DNA of 64,000 nt from Adineta vaga (Eukaryota; Rotifera): NCBI GenBank assembly GCA_021613535.1, contig CP075497.1, positions 6,200,001-6,264,000 of the forward strand, read 5' to 3'. Below, piece after piece: positions 62,472 through 64,000 of this stretch. The translations under genes and the position numbers were made by a program. Each line of letters opens with the position of its first letter. Position 1 is the first letter of the stretch. A model generated the notes under the pieces. It was not told where the DNA came from and made no database searches. It worked only from the letters and a program-made list of their open reading frames with translations.

Positions 62472-64000
62472 CTAATGTCTTGCACTGTTCATATTTCGAC
62501 TTGTATACATATCATTAAATCCAAGTCGAGATACAGATGTATTCGATGATGCATAATTGTCATATGTATTATCATCACCAGAAATATTTTTCCTTAACAA
62601 AATATATCAAAGTATTCATCAAACAGAAATTATTGTTCGACTTACTTTTTCTTCTTACGTTTTTCTATTGGAATGTTACTAAAATAAAGAATGCATAAGA
62701 TCTTTTACGAAAAAAAAATTCCAATTATTTGTTTACTTTGCATCTAGTTCGATATTTTCTTCACCTTTCATTGCATTTTCAATGGCTGCTTGAATGACTG
62801 GTGCTACAACTGGACCTTCGTAATCTCGAGTTGTTCGTGTAGGATGATCCAATTGAAGCAACATAATATTTTCACCCTAATTGAAAAGAATTTTGATTCC
62901 TTTTAGTTTCGAAGATAAAATCATACTCTGAAATGAGCAATTTCTGGGATTGAACCAGCTTCAGAATTTGAAGTTAATGGACGAAGTGTATGACGATTAG
63001 ACATTGGTCGAGCAGCCATTTGATCTCTAGAAAATGAAATAAATGAACGCTCGATTTGATGTTTTTTCAATATAGTTTACGTTTCTTTTGATAATTCTTT
63101 CAATGTCCATTTATTATGTTGATCATCAAATTGAATTCGTTTATATAATCGTTCACGTTCATCCATAGGAATGAAATTTTCAATAATTAATTGAAATAAT
63201 TTTGCTTGTTTTTGGATTTCTCGTTGTTCAGCTTCGAGTTCCTCCCGTGCAGTTCGATGATGTTCAGTCACTTCTGTCTTTTTTGCTTCAAGTTTTTTTA
63301 ATTGTTTAGATAATTTATCTCGTTTTGTTCGTTTATCTTCTACTTCTTCTTTAATGCTCGTATATTTTTCATTGATAGTTTGTCGTTCTTCTTCACCTTG
63401 TGCTAATCGTTGTTGAACTTCACGATGACGACGTTCAGCTTCAACAATTAAACGTCTAAAATCAACTCCTATTTCAATTGATTGATTTAAATATAACTAA
63501 ACAAACCGTTTTTGTCGAAGAATTTCTTCTTGTTCACTCGTATGTGTAACAATATCTTTTCCACCGGTGATTAATTTCGATTCCATTTGTTGAATTTTAT
63601 GTTGCATTTCACGACGTTCTTCTTGTTGACGTTCAATCGCTTGCTTTTGATCTTCTAATTCTCGAAGTAAACTTTCTCGTTCGTTTTCTAATCAATCAAA
63701 TAGTAAAATTTCTCTTTTTCAGTATACCGATTTTTATACGAACCATTTATATTTTTCTTATGAAGAATTGTTCGTTTTTCTTCATTGAGTTTATCTTGTT
63801 GTTCCTTTAAAAATAATTCTTCATCATTTTGATCACCATCACCATCATCATCATTCTCATTTCCATCGCGATTACCACGACGACGAGATTTTCGTCCACT
63901 TTTTCCTTTTCCATCTAATCGTTCTTTTAATCGTGCTATCTCATCTTGAAATTTACGTAATAATGCATCTTTAGGATCTTCATTAATACGTGGTTGATTT
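62472..64000 (-). CDS. KIF3B: Kinesin-2 motor subunit KIF3B-like, C-terminal part
   Basis: Exons 64000-63744 (partial), 63687-63507, 63455-63081, 63026-62927, 62876-62737, 62678-62646, 62592-62472, all in phase. The motor domain lies beyond the window. Visible parts: the neck region [20 protein letters not shown], a charged linker ([12 protein letters not shown] then an acidic Asp/Glu run) typical of KIF3B/C, a long coiled coil with [19 protein letters not shown], the conserved tail [18 protein letters not shown], and the near C-terminal [17 protein letters not shown]3B heterodimerises with KIF3A and KAP3 as the anterograde motor of cilia, fitting a ciliated animal. The acidic linker and tail favour KIF3B over KIF3A. 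Confidence 0.92.

Noticed and set aside
1-64000. Transposons, CRISPR arrays, tRNA or rRNA genes, telomeric repeats
   Set aside because: I saw no transposase or reverse transcriptase ORF, no direct-repeat array, no convincing tRNA box pair and no telomere-like repeat by eye; a tRNA scan was not possible.

Overview
The window is nuclear DNA of a small-genome animal, most likely a bdelloid rotifer. It is strongly AT-rich and uses the standard code. Genes are split by many short GT-AG introns, mostly 45-70 bp. The protein set is clearly metazoan: opsin, GOPC, soluble adenylate cyclase, SLC22 carrier, ELM2-SANT zinc-finger regulator, atlastin, ANKRD42, GST omega, TOX, astacin, kinesin-2. It also holds a cellular RNA-dependent RNA polymerase and what looks like a plant-type PRPP synthetase. 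The rotifer assignment is an inference. I joined exons by splice sites, reading phase and family similarity recalled from memory; no search was run.

Layout. 1-585 (+) is the 3' end of an opsin-like receptor. 991-2995 (+) is a complete GOPC. 5895-13500 (+) is a very long soluble adenylate cyclase with one frameshift. 14.7-19.7 kb holds two nearly identical ankyrin fragments in opposite orientation, flanking a single-pass membrane protein gene (16973-19079 +). 21341-23151 (+) is an SLC22-type transporter. 30081-23686 (-) is a 14-exon C2H2/ELM2/SANT regulator with one frameshift. 30.1-34.1 kb is a gene-poor stretch with one orphan coding exon.

36296-34070 (-) is atlastin (frameshifted). 37092-39037 (+) is ANKRD42-like. 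39762-39159 (-) is an unknown 183-residue protein. 40078-40955 (+) is a GST omega (frameshifted). 43063-41197 (-) is a TOX-type HMG-box gene. 49585-45364 (-) is a DEAD-box helicase with a Q/N-rich tail. 52585-49756 (-) is a membrane-anchored astacin protease. 56855-53071 (-) is the RNA-dependent RNA polymerase. 58324-59394 (+) is the class II-like PRPP synthetase, convergent with thymidine phosphorylase (61257-59723 -). The window ends inside a kinesin-2 KIF3B-like gene (64000-62472 -).

The genes do not form an operon or one pathway. The nearest thing to a functional pair is the convergent PRPP synthetase and thymidine phosphorylase, both in phosphoribose/nucleoside metabolism. The most striking points are four otherwise well-conserved genes with one frameshift each, two of them at almost the same 14-nt context; the inverted ankyrin duplication whose edges coincide with a start codon and a possible splice donor; the animal RdRP with its catalytic motif intact; and the plant-like PRPP synthetase.
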